Positions 34,735 to 43,048 of a DNA stretch of 64,000 nt are shown piece by piece (position 1 is the stretch's first letter; each line of letters starts with the position of its first letter). The stretch is from Chthonomonadales bacterium. Its GTDB lineage: Bacteria > Armatimonadota > Chthonomonadetes > Chthonomonadales > CAJBBX01. Below the pieces are notes generated by a model. That model saw only the letters and a program-made list of their open reading frames with translations, did no database searches and was not told the DNA's origin. A program made the position numbers and the translations under genes. The stretch covers positions 1 to 64,000 of the forward strand of contig DAIDHP010000002.1 of assembly GCA_027459625.1 (NCBI GenBank), read 5' to 3'.

Positions 34735-36602
34735 GCCGTGCATGCCGCATATAACAGATGAATGATATCGCTTTTGAAAATGTCATCATGCCCGCCGCCC
34801 GTTAGTATCGGTCCATTGAAGATAAGTCTGCTTGTATCCAGATCATAGTATTTTGGAGTGATATGCGATGGGACAGTGGAAAGCGGTGGAAATCCCACGA
34901 ACAGCGGATTATTCAAGTCGGGCGGCGTATTCAGTGCGTCAAAATTGCATCGGTATACCGCCAGCCCACAGACATTCTGATATTTGAACATCCCTTTGCT
35001 CCCCGCAGCCACCCTGGCGTTATTGGCGAGGGGATAATACGCACCGGTAGCCGTGTCATACCGTGAGAAGATATTCGCCACAACTCCTGTTATTTTATTC
35101 AAGAGTGTTCGTTCCGTTTTCAACCATTCCTGTGCCATCGCTGCCTCTATAAGGCAGAGGGTGCGAATAATCACCGGAGAATTATCCAACGCAAGCCTTC
35201 GCGCGGTGTTGCAGACCACCGACGCTCCGAAGCTATGGCCTATGAAATGAAATTGAGCGTTAGAAAGGTTTTCCGATTGCTTGCATAAATCCTTCAGGAA
35301 GTTCGCCGATGTTTCACCGACTCGCACCGCTTTGCGTTGCATCACGAAAAAGCTAAGCTGATTTTCGAGTGCGGAGACGAAATCCATGGTCTTGCTATCC
35401 TTGGGTAGTGCGCGTCTCATCCAGCGAATGGGAACCAGGGTCAGCAAAGAGAGTCCCCATCGTAAACTGATATTATGTAGGAATCTCGTTCGCGTCGTCT
35501 TCTCCGGATAAGTGAATAGATTCAGCCATTTGCCGGAAAACAGCGTAAGGATGCTTCCCACAGCCCAACGGATAACAATCCACGCCATGAGTGGTATGAC
35601 GAATAACAGAGTGGGCAACAGTCCGAAGGGCAATGCGATCCAAGGTGGCGTATTCAAGGTACCGTTTGGATGATACGCACGCCATCGCGATGTCCAATAA
35701 AAGACACAAAAATAGACAATCATGCCCCAAAAGAATGGATGCGGCTGAAGGATGTTCCATATCAGAAGACAGAGCGGTTTGATTAGGGCGAGAGAGATTA
35801 ATATCAGTGCGATCCTTCCCGTGGAGCGAAGAATGGATGCGAACAGGGAGATGGACGGTTTTTCATAACGGGCGGGGGAGGGAAGTCTTTCCGTGAGAGT
35901 TCTATCGGAGCGAGCTTCATGATAACAACGCCAAACTGTCACGATTTTTTCATCCAGCGAACTTCCTTTCGCCTCCTTCAGTTCATACCTTTGCAACAGA
36001 TGCGCCATCTTCCTTTTGCGATCAAGAGTCAACCACAAATCATCGGTTCGAGACGTATTAGGCGATGTCCAAGTGTGAGCTTTGGATTGCGTGGCGGAGC
36101 AGAAGATGCTGAAGATTCCATCGAAATCGTGATAAAACGCCACATCGTCATTTCCGAAACGTTGCCGGAAAAGAGTCGATGCGAGATCGAAGAATTTACT
36201 TTTGTCTCTCTTGCCATCGGTATCCTCGAATTTGTTTCTGCCCGGGTCTGAGTGCCAATGCAGAGCGATGATGAGGGGGCGTTTGGTATTTCCTTTAGGG
36301 AGCAATCCCCTCCGCATTAATATGAAAAATCGGGACACCAAGCGATCGTATGCGGAAATGGCGCTGTAGAAATTTCGATGCCATCCATGGCTGATGACGT
36401 ATACATCCGCCACTTGATGCCTCTGAGCATATCGGACGATTCTTTGCATTGCGATATTTCTCTGTGCTTCATTCTCAACGGGCACGAGGAAATACGGTCG
36501 GCGGGCTATGATGCTGTTCTGATCCGGTCCCACGCTAGCGGGAATGCGTATCTTGGAGGAACTGAAGAAGTTTTTTAAGCTGGCTATGCTCGGTTGTTTC
36601 AT
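34731..36602 (-). CDS. Membrane protein with lipase-like GHSFG motif
   Basis: About 623 residues. The N-terminal third (PYFLVPVENEAQRNIAMQRI, VYVISHGWHRNFYSAISAYD, LIIALHWHSD) looks like a split alpha/beta-hydrolase start, then four membrane helices follow (about 270-385), and the nucleophile motif FIGHSFGASVV lies after them (about 452-458). A hydrolase core interrupted by a membrane segment is unusual. The His of the triad could be in the C-terminal GGGHDDIF. I chose the ATG at 36602 over a TTG at 36614, because GGAG lies six bases before it. Substrate unknown. Confidence 0.65.
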   Translation of the reverse strand: MKQPSIASLKNFFSSSKIRIPASVGPDQNSIIARRPYFLVPVENEAQRNIAMQRIVRYAQRHQVADVYVISHGWHRNFYSAISAYDRLVSRFFILMRRGLLPKGNTKRPLIIALHWHSDPGRNKFEDTDGKRDKSKFFDLASTLFRQRFGNDDVAFYHDFDGIFSIFCSATQSKAHTWTSPNTSRTDDLWLTLDRKRKMAHLLQRYELKEAKGSSLDEKIVTVWRCYHEARSDRTLTERLPSPARYEKPSISLFASILRSTGRIALILISLALIKPLCLLIWNILQPHPFFWGMIVYFCVFYWTSRWRAYHPNGTLNTPPWIALPFGLLPTLLFVIPLMAWIVIRWAVGSILTLFSGKWLNLFTYPEKTTRTRFLHNISLRWGLSLLTLVPIRWMRRALPKDSKTMDFVSALENQLSFFVMQRKAVRVGETSANFLKDLCKQSENLSNAQFHFIGHSFGASVVCNTARRLALDNSPVIIRTLCLIEAAMAQEWLKTERTLLNKITGVVANIFSRYDTATGAYYPLANNARVAAGSKGMFKYQNVCGLAVYRCNFDALNTPPDLNNPLFVGFPPLSTVPSHITPKYYDLDTSRLIFNGPILTGGGHDDIFKSDIIHLLYAACTA

Positions 36603-36682
36603 GGTTGGCTCCAAGTCTGCATGAACCGCCGTCCCGGGCGGTTGCGGTGTTAGAAGCTAATATGGTTTGCATACGAATAAGT

Positions 36683-37519
36683 TTATTTAAACGCCTTGCG
36701 CAACATCTCGACGCTCTTGGGCACACCGGTCGTCGGATCCTCCTTGCCCTCGAACTCAAGCGACACGTAGCCTTGGAATCCAGCCATCTCCAGTATCCCT
36801 GCGATCCTGCGGTAATCCAAGTCGAGAGTGTACCACTCGCCGCCACCGTAGTAAGTCTTCGCATGCACGTACACCGCATGCGGGGCGAGTTTTTCCAACT
36901 CCCCGTAAGGAGAATCCAGAAAATTTCCGGTATCCATTAAGACGGAGAGCCACGGCGAATTCACCTCGTTTGTAATCCTAAGCACGCCCTCGGGTTTGCG
37001 TGTGAGCCCCCAATGATTTTCCAATGCGAGCGTCACCCCGCGTTCCCCCGCTTTGGACAGGCATTTTCGCACACTGTCAATGCACCAATTGAAGGCGTCA
37101 TCTTCGGTGTAGCCGGGCAGCGCAGGCTCTTCTCCGCTCAAAGCCATTAAGTCGTCAAAAGACTGCACCGTTCCCCACCTGCCTGAGTTCAGACGTATGC
37201 AGGGGATTCCCATTCGGTAAGCCAACTCGATGCATCGGTTGGTATGATCGATATGGTGTTGCCGGATGTCGGGGTCCGGAGAGACGAAATTTTGATGGAT
37301 GGAGAGGGATATGAGGTCCAATCCGTAGGAGAAAGCAAGCCGTTTGATTCGATTGCAGTACGCGGTATCCTCGTTCTCCATCTGCTGATGTAGAACCTCC
37401 ACGCCCTGCAGTCCCAGGTCGCATGCGTGCTTCAGCACGTTTTCAATGGGGTATTTAGTATCCGTAAAGTGCCAGTAGGAATAGGTGGAGACGCCTAACT
37501 TCAAAGGGGATTTACCCAT
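36683..37519 (-). CDS. Sugar phosphate isomerase/epimerase-type TIM barrel
   Basis: The 278-residue protein belongs to the xylose isomerase-like TIM barrel family (IolE/IolI, tagatose epimerase group). Likely metal ligands are visible: the Glu in LALENHWG (about 166), the Asp in LMDTGNF (about 191), the His in YVHAKTYYG (about 216) and the terminal Glu in YVSLEFEGKED (about 255). It probably interconverts a sugar or polyol intermediate, but the substrate is not readable. The start codon lies inside the small upstream ORF (8-base overlap). Confidence 0.88.
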   Translation of the reverse strand: MGKSPLKLGVSTYSYWHFTDTKYPIENVLKHACDLGLQGVEVLHQQMENEDTAYCNRIKRLAFSYGLDLISLSIHQNFVSPDPDIRQHHIDHTNRCIELAYRMGIPCIRLNSGRWGTVQSFDDLMALSGEEPALPGYTEDDAFNWCIDSVRKCLSKAGERGVTLALENHWGLTRKPEGVLRITNEVNSPWLSVLMDTGNFLDSPYGELEKLAPHAVYVHAKTYYGGGEWYTLDLDYRRIAGILEMAGFQGYVSLEFEGKEDPTTGVPKSVEMLRKAFK

Positions 37520-37700
37520 TTTTAACCTCGTATCCGAAATATCGGAGAATTCGTGTGATTTGCTTTGGTAAAGGATAGTGCAAGAAGTCCTCGGTCGTCA
37601 ATAGGGGGGCTACTCCTCCAATAATAAAACAATGGTCATCATAACGAACCATTAGACCGATAATAATGTTGCCGTCCCACGCAGGAACCCCTTTTGACAC
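37512..37700 (-). CDS. Small ORF overlapping the isomerase start
   Basis: A 62-codon ORF (MSKGVPAWDGNIIIGLMVRY...) whose stop lies eight bases past the isomerase start codon. Hydrophobic strand-like runs (NIIIGLMV, HCFIIGGVAPLL) and a basic C-terminus suggest a small globular protein, and the overlap suggests coupling. I do not recognise a family and no strong ribosome site was found, so it may be fortuitous. Confidence 0.35.
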   Translation of the reverse strand: MSKGVPAWDGNIIIGLMVRYDDHCFIIGGVAPLLTTEDFLHYPLPKQITRILRYFGYEVKNG

Positions 37701-37790
37701 GATTCACCTCGCATCTTCGCTGATGCACTCGGAACGATATCGGGAATCCCCCGCCTGATTTGCAATCGGATTTTTTTATTGACAGGATAT

Positions 37791-37830
37791 GTAGGGGCGA
37801 CCCTTGTGTTCGCCCGCTGTGTTCGCCCAC
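37791..37830 (+). repeat. Dispersed GTAGGGGCGACCC-type repeat fragment
   Basis: GTAGGGGCGACCCTTGTG is followed by TTCGCCC twice (37809-37815 and 37822-37828), so GGGCGA can pair with TCGCCC. Intergenic repeats of this wording recur in several bacterial phyla, from memory. It sits 19 bases upstream of the histidine kinase start and overlaps any promoter of that operon. Confidence 0.55.
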
Positions 37831-37848
37831 ATGGAATAGAGGTGAGGC

Positions 37849-40314
37849 ATGAGCGAAATGTCTTCCCGCAAGGAAGCGCGATACAACGCATTAATGAAAT
37901 ACGCCAATGATGTGATCTCCATTCTGAACGCGGATGGCACGCTTCGCGAGGTGAGCCCGTCCGCCACACGGGTTTTCGGATGGGATGTCTCCGAACTCAT
38001 AGGCAGGAACCTTCTGGAGTTTATTCACCCGGAGGATATCCCCCTTGTGCGGCGGAAAATGGAGGAGATGTTAGCCAAGCTTGGATTAACACCGATGGTG
38101 CGGGCTCGAGTGCTTTGCAAGGATGGCTCCTACAAGAAAATTGAGGGCGTTGGGAACAATCTTTTGGATATGGAGGATATCCGCGGTTGCGTGATTACAA
38201 GCCGGGATATCACGGATCAGGAGCGTTACGAAGAGCAACTGCGTATCCTTTCCAACGCCGTGGAGCAGTCTCCCGTCGAGATACTTATCTTAAATCAGCA
38301 GGGTTTAATTGAATACGTCAATCCTATCTTTGTGGCGTCAAGCGGATACTCTTCCGAGGATGCGGTAGGGAGGGAGCCTGGTTTTCTTCATGCCGAAGGA
38401 CCGAGTTCCCCGGTTAATCGCGAGATAGGAACCGCATTGCAAACCAAGGGTTGTTGGAAAGGAGAGTTGCTCAATCGAAAAAAGAACGGGGAACTTCATT
38501 GGGTTTCCGTTTCCATTTCCGGCGTGAGGAATGCCGAGGGGAAAATCACCCATTACATCTCCATAGCTGAGGATATCACTCAGCGCAAGGAGGGCGAACT
38601 TCTCATTCGTGAGAGCGAAGCGCTCAAGTGCGCCGTGCTGCAGTCGATACCAGTGCATCTTTGCGTGCTCGATCGCGATGGCGTGGTGATTTCCGTGAAC
38701 GATGCCTGGACGAAGTTCGCGGAGATAAACGGGCTTGCGCTCGGCGGGTTCGGTTTGGGCGCCAACTATCTGGATGAGTGCCGTCGAGCAACGGAACGAG
38801 GCGCCGCCGAAGCCGAGACAGTGAGAAGCAAGATATGCCAAATCCTCGACGGCACGCTGAGCGATTTCAGCATGGAGTATGACTGCCATTCTCCTGAGGA
38901 AAGGAGATGGTTCACCCTGTACGCCGCTCCGCTGACCGAGGACCTAAGGGGAGTCGTTATCGCCCATGTAAACATCACCTCCCGTAAATTGGAAGAGGAG
39001 CTTCTCGGGGTGGCTTTAAGGGAGACGCATCAAGCTAAAAAGGAGATTGAGGAGATCAATCGGCAACTTGAAAACGCCTTGAGTAAATCGCAGGAGTTGG
39101 CGAAGGAGGCGAAGGCTAGCGACTTGGAGAAGAGCATTTTGCTGGCATCCATTCCCTCAATTCTAATCAGCGTGAACTCCTCCGGTCGCATCTTACAGTG
39201 GAACACTGCTGCGGTAAAGCATTTTGGCATCCCTGTGGAGAGAGTTTTGGGAAATGAGTTTCAAACCTTGCCAATATCGTGGAACTGGGCGAAAGTTTCC
39301 GAGGCGATGGACCGATGCCGAGCAAATGGTGAGACGGTACGTCTGGATGAAATCGCATATCGAAATGAGAGAAACGATCCATGTTTCCTATGCGTCACCA
39401 TCAATCCGCTCCAAAGGGACATGAATGAGAAGTCAGGACTATTGCTGTTAGCCGAGGATATAACCGAAAGGAAAATACTTGTAAGTCAGTTGAATCAAGC
39501 GCAACGTTTGGAGAGCATAGGGCAATTGGCGGCTGGAATAGCTCACGAGATCAACACTCCCACTCAATACATCGGGGATAACATTCGGTTCCTGCAGGAT
39601 GCATTCAGGGATGTTCTCACTGTTCTGAAGCTATATGACGATCTGGTTGGCGAAGGAGGCATGGAATGCCTGAAAGGAGAGGTCGTAGCGGAGATTCGGG
39701 AGCAGTGGAGGAAGCTGGATATCGATTATCTCATATCGGAAACCCCCGCAGCTATCTCGGAGGCTTTGGAGGGCGTGGGACGAGTTTCGAAAATTGTTCT
39801 GGCGATGAAGGAGTTCTCTCATCCGCATGAAATGGAGAAAGTGGCGTACGATATGAACAAAGCGATTGAGAGCACCGTGACCGTGGCGAGAAATGAATGG
39901 AAATATATCGCCGATATCGATCTGCAGTTGGATCGATCCTTGCCACCGGTTCCCTGTTTGCCCGGGGAGATCAATCAGGTTTTCCTGAATCTCATCGTGA
40001 ATGCAACGCACGCAATAGGCGATGTAGTGGGGGAGAGCGGAACGGTGAAAGGAAGGATAACCATATCCACTAAAAACATTGGTGAGTATGCGGAGATAAG
40101 AGTGTGCGACACGGGAACAGGCATCCCCGAGGACATCCGGGATCGCATATTCGATCCATTCTTCACCACCAAAGAGGTGGGAAAGGGGAGCGGGCAGGGA
40201 CTGTCCATCGCCCACATGATTATTACGGAAAAGCATCGCGGAAGGATATTTTTCGAGACGGAAATGGGTGTCGGAACGGCTTTCATTATCCAGTTGCCAT
40301 TGCAGGATGTATGA
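37849..40314 (+). CDS. Multi-PAS sensor histidine kinase
   Basis: An 821-residue cytoplasmic kinase without membrane helices. Four PAS-type domains follow each other (about 10-125, 130-255, 262-390 and 425-545), each ending in a PAC-like strand (GVISRDITDQE, YISIAEDITQRK, VIAHVNITSRKLEE, LLLAEDITERK). The phosphoacceptor His lies in AAGIAHEINTPTQY (about 565), and the catalytic domain has the N box NLIVNATHAI (about 712), G1 DTGTGIP and F/G2 FFTTKEVGKGSGQGLS. A soluble multi-PAS kinase suggests an intracellular redox, gas or ligand signal. GAGGTGAG precedes the ATG. It leads an operon with two response regulators. Confidence 0.92.
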   Translation: MSEMSSRKEARYNALMKYANDVISILNADGTLREVSPSATRVFGWDVSELIGRNLLEFIHPEDIPLVRRKMEEMLAKLGLTPMVRARVLCKDGSYKKIEGVGNNLLDMEDIRGCVITSRDITDQERYEEQLRILSNAVEQSPVEILILNQQGLIEYVNPIFVASSGYSSEDAVGREPGFLHAEGPSSPVNREIGTALQTKGCWKGELLNRKKNGELHWVSVSISGVRNAEGKITHYISIAEDITQRKEGELLIRESEALKCAVLQSIPVHLCVLDRDGVVISVNDAWTKFAEINGLALGGFGLGANYLDECRRATERGAAEAETVRSKICQILDGTLSDFSMEYDCHSPEERRWFTLYAAPLTEDLRGVVIAHVNITSRKLEEELLGVALRETHQAKKEIEEINRQLENALSKSQELAKEAKASDLEKSILLASIPSILISVNSSGRILQWNTAAVKHFGIPVERVLGNEFQTLPISWNWAKVSEAMDRCRANGETVRLDEIAYRNERNDPCFLCVTINPLQRDMNEKSGLLLLAEDITERKILVSQLNQAQRLESIGQLAAGIAHEINTPTQYIGDNIRFLQDAFRDVLTVLKLYDDLVGEGGMECLKGEVVAEIREQWRKLDIDYLISETPAAISEALEGVGRVSKIVLAMKEFSHPHEMEKVAYDMNKAIESTVTVARNEWKYIADIDLQLDRSLPPVPCLPGEINQVFLNLIVNATHAIGDVVGESGTVKGRITISTKNIGEYAEIRVCDTGTGIPEDIRDRIFDPFFTTKEVGKGSGQGLSIAHMIITEKHRGRIFFETEMGVGTAFIIQLPLQDV

Positions 40315-40433
40315 AAGAATGTGAGACGGTTACCGTTTCCATGATTTGCGGATTATCTATCGCCACGCGTCGGGAGAGATGCACGGTTACTGGAAGCGCC
40401 GCAGCCTTTTAATAGAATAGGTTGGAATTAAGC

Positions 40434-41642
40434 ATGAAAAGAGTGATGTTTGTCGATGATGAACCGAATATTTTGCAGGGGTTGCAGAGAATGCTGCGTT
40501 CGAAACGCGAGGAGTGGGAGTTGTATTTCGCCAATAATGGCGAAGAGGCGTTACATTTGCTGCAAAAGGCGCCGATTGATGTAATCATCACCGATATGAG
40601 AATGCCGGGCATGGATGGCGCGACATTGCTCGATAAGGTCTCCAAATTGTATCCCACAGTGGTGCGGATAGTTTTATCAGGCTACTCCGATGAAGTGAAC
40701 ATCCTGCGATCCGTCGTAAACTCCCACCAATTTCTGGCGAAGCCTTGCGATTATGATACGCTGATCGCGACTCTGAACCGCGCCACATGGTTGCAGGATT
40801 ATTTGAACAATCCGTTCCTGCAAAGGCTCACCACCAACACGTCCTCGCTTCCAAGTCACCCCTCTCTTTATTACGAGATTGTGCTCATGCTGGAAAAACC
40901 GGAGTGCACCATCAAGGAAATCGTTGAGAAGATTACCGCGGATATCGGCATGTCCGCAAAGATATTGCAACTGGTCAACTCCGCCTATTTCGGGAACTCC
41001 AAGCATATCACATCCCTTGTTCAGGCGGTCAATCTAATTGGCTTGAACACGGTGAAATCGCTAGTGCTCAGCTTGCATGTCTTCAGCGGATTCAATAATT
41101 CAAAGTTAAAGAGCAATCTGATTAACAATCTATGGAACCACAGCCTCCTGACTGCCAAAGTCGCGGATCGCATCGCTCGGATGGAGCAACTGGATCGTAA
41201 AATCATTGAAGAGGCGTATTCCGCAAGTCTTCTGCACGACGTCGGGATGTTAATTCTTCTCAATAACCTGCCTCAGGAATATGAGCCGCTATTGATGAAT
41301 CAGATGCTGCCCGATATCCCGATCGAGGAGGCGGAGGAGGCGTTTTTCGGAGCCAGCCATGCGGATGTTGGGGCGTACCTGATGGGGCTTTGGGGGTTGC
41401 CTGAGTCCATGATGCAGGCGATCGCCTATCATCACACCCCAAGCAGGCAGAACTCCAGAGAGTTCAACGGCATCGCGTTAGTGCATGCCGCGAATGTTCT
41501 GACGAATGAGGCTCATCCGATTATGCCAAGAAGCGAGACGGTGCGGTTTGACGAGGAGTATCTCGATGGTCTTGGCTTGCGTGGGAAAACGGATGAATGG
41601 CGCAAAGAATGCCGGTGTGCGGAACAGGATGAAACTATATGA
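40434..41642 (+). CDS. Response regulator with HDOD output domain
   Basis: About 402 residues. A receiver domain (1-125) has the acidic pair in FVDDEPN, the phosphoacceptor Asp in IITDMRMPGMDG (about 54) and the Lys in FLAKPCD. An HDOD domain follows (about 140-340; MSAKILQLVNSAYFG, AVNLIGLNTVKSLVLSL), a phosphohydrolase-like fold without a confirmed catalytic role that often acts in signal relay. I start at the ATG at 40434 (MKRVMFVDDE), four codons after an earlier in-frame codon. The 3' end overlaps the next regulator by four bases (ATGA). Confidence 0.92.
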   Translation: MKRVMFVDDEPNILQGLQRMLRSKREEWELYFANNGEEALHLLQKAPIDVIITDMRMPGMDGATLLDKVSKLYPTVVRIVLSGYSDEVNILRSVVNSHQFLAKPCDYDTLIATLNRATWLQDYLNNPFLQRLTTNTSSLPSHPSLYYEIVLMLEKPECTIKEIVEKITADIGMSAKILQLVNSAYFGNSKHITSLVQAVNLIGLNTVKSLVLSLHVFSGFNNSKLKSNLINNLWNHSLLTAKVADRIARMEQLDRKIIEEAYSASLLHDVGMLILLNNLPQEYEPLLMNQMLPDIPIEEAEEAFFGASHADVGAYLMGLWGLPESMMQAIAYHHTPSRQNSREFNGIALVHAANVLTNEAHPIMPRSETVRFDEEYLDGLGLRGKTDEWRKECRCAEQDETI

Positions 41643-42841
41643 ATAGAAGAGTACTTTTTGTAGATGACGAGGCGAATCTGCTTTTCGGCATGCAAAGACA
41701 GTTCCACAATCGATATGAAGTCTCCATCGCCCAAGGTCCTAAGACCGGCATAGAGATGATACGGAGAATGGAACCGTATGCGGTGGTGGTGGCGGATATG
41801 CGGATGCCTCACATGAACGGCATCGAATTTCTGGCGGAAACAATGCGCCTGGCCCCGGACACCGTGCGGATTATGCTCACGGGGCAAGCGGATCAGCAGA
41901 CTGCCATGGATGCGGTGAACCATGGACAAATCTTTCGCTTCCTCAACAAGCCATGCCCACCGGAAAAACTCGCCATGGCCATTGACGCAGGCATCGAGCA
42001 GCATCGTCTTATAATCGCTGAGACGGAACTTCTTCGCAACACTCTCACTGGCAGCGTTCGCGTACTCACGGAGTTACTTGCCTCCTCCAGCCCCGAGACA
42101 TACGCCCGCAATCAGAAACTGAAACAGTATTGCAAAGCGGTGGGGAATCTCCTTCAATTAAAGAATGCATGGGAACTGGAACTCGCGGCAATGCTGTGCG
42201 GGATCGGGCGCATGGCGGTGCCTTCGGAGATCGTCGCCAAATGCGATACCAACGGGGATTTAACCGAGCAGGAACGGGAAATATGGGAGCGAACCCCCAG
42301 AATCGCTCACGACCTGCTGAACAACATCCCTAGAATGGAGTCCATAGCCAAAATCATTCTCTATCATCACAAATGTTATTCCGGCTCAGGCTTCCCAAAT
42401 GATAGTCTTTCGGGGGAGGATATTCCCATCGAATCGAGAATATTAAAGGCTTTGATGGACTTAATCGAACTGGAGAATGCCAACTCATCTCGAACAGTAG
42501 CATACCGGATGATGCTAATGCGCTATGGATCGTACGATCCGGCGGTGACGGACGCCATAGAAAAGACCTTAATATCCCAAACGCCTCCAAAAGAGGAAGG
42601 CTTGGATTTCATACCTGATTCCAAAATGGTGGATAACATCGCTGAGTCCATGGAGCATGGATATGTGGAAAAGGAGGTGCACGAACTGTTCGTCGGTGAT
42701 GTCCTTTACTACGATCTGCATCTGCTGGACGGGAAAATGATCCTGCCAAGGGGAGCGACGATCACCAATGTGCTTCTTGAGAAGATCATGAACTATCACC
42801 GTCTTAAAGGGGTGCGGGAACCCATTCAGATTGCATTGTGA
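41639..42841 (+). CDS. Response regulator with degenerate HD-GYP-like domain
   Basis: 400 residues: a receiver domain (1-125; FVDDEAN, Asp of VVVADMRMPHMNG near 54, Lys of FLNKPCP) and an HD-GYP-derived domain (about 140-340). In active HD-GYP c-di-GMP phosphodiesterases the segment reads HDIGK, here it is CGIGR, and the GYP loop reads GFPN; only YHH and the following Asp remain. The core HD pair is therefore lost and I infer no phosphodiesterase activity. A short C-terminal domain (ELFVGDVLYYDLHLLDG) resembles tails seen in this family. It is translationally coupled to the HDOD regulator. Confidence 0.9.
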   Translation: MNRRVLFVDDEANLLFGMQRQFHNRYEVSIAQGPKTGIEMIRRMEPYAVVVADMRMPHMNGIEFLAETMRLAPDTVRIMLTGQADQQTAMDAVNHGQIFRFLNKPCPPEKLAMAIDAGIEQHRLIIAETELLRNTLTGSVRVLTELLASSSPETYARNQKLKQYCKAVGNLLQLKNAWELELAAMLCGIGRMAVPSEIVAKCDTNGDLTEQEREIWERTPRIAHDLLNNIPRMESIAKIILYHHKCYSGSGFPNDSLSGEDIPIESRILKALMDLIELENANSSRTVAYRMMLMRYGSYDPAVTDAIEKTLISQTPPKEEGLDFIPDSKMVDNIAESMEHGYVEKEVHELFVGDVLYYDLHLLDGKMILPRGATITNVLLEKIMNYHRLKGVREPIQIAL

Positions 42842-43048
42842 TGTGTAGTCCCAATCCGGACTTGTCAGAAAGCAACAATTTGACATCCCTAATTCACACA
42901 CCAAAGAGGTGATGTTTCGTAATTCGCTGTTTGCAACTGAAAATACGGAATCCCTTGCATCATATGACGGCTTGTGCAAGTATTATAGATAAGGCGTTTT
43001 GATCATGCCGAACACAAAGGTCAATATAATCTTGCGAGGAGCGGGAAC

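Noticed and set aside
37779-37784. TTGACA as -35 box of the histidine kinase operon
   Set aside because: A perfect -35, but no -10-like sequence at 16-18 bp; the spacing falls in the GTAGGGGCGACCC repeat.
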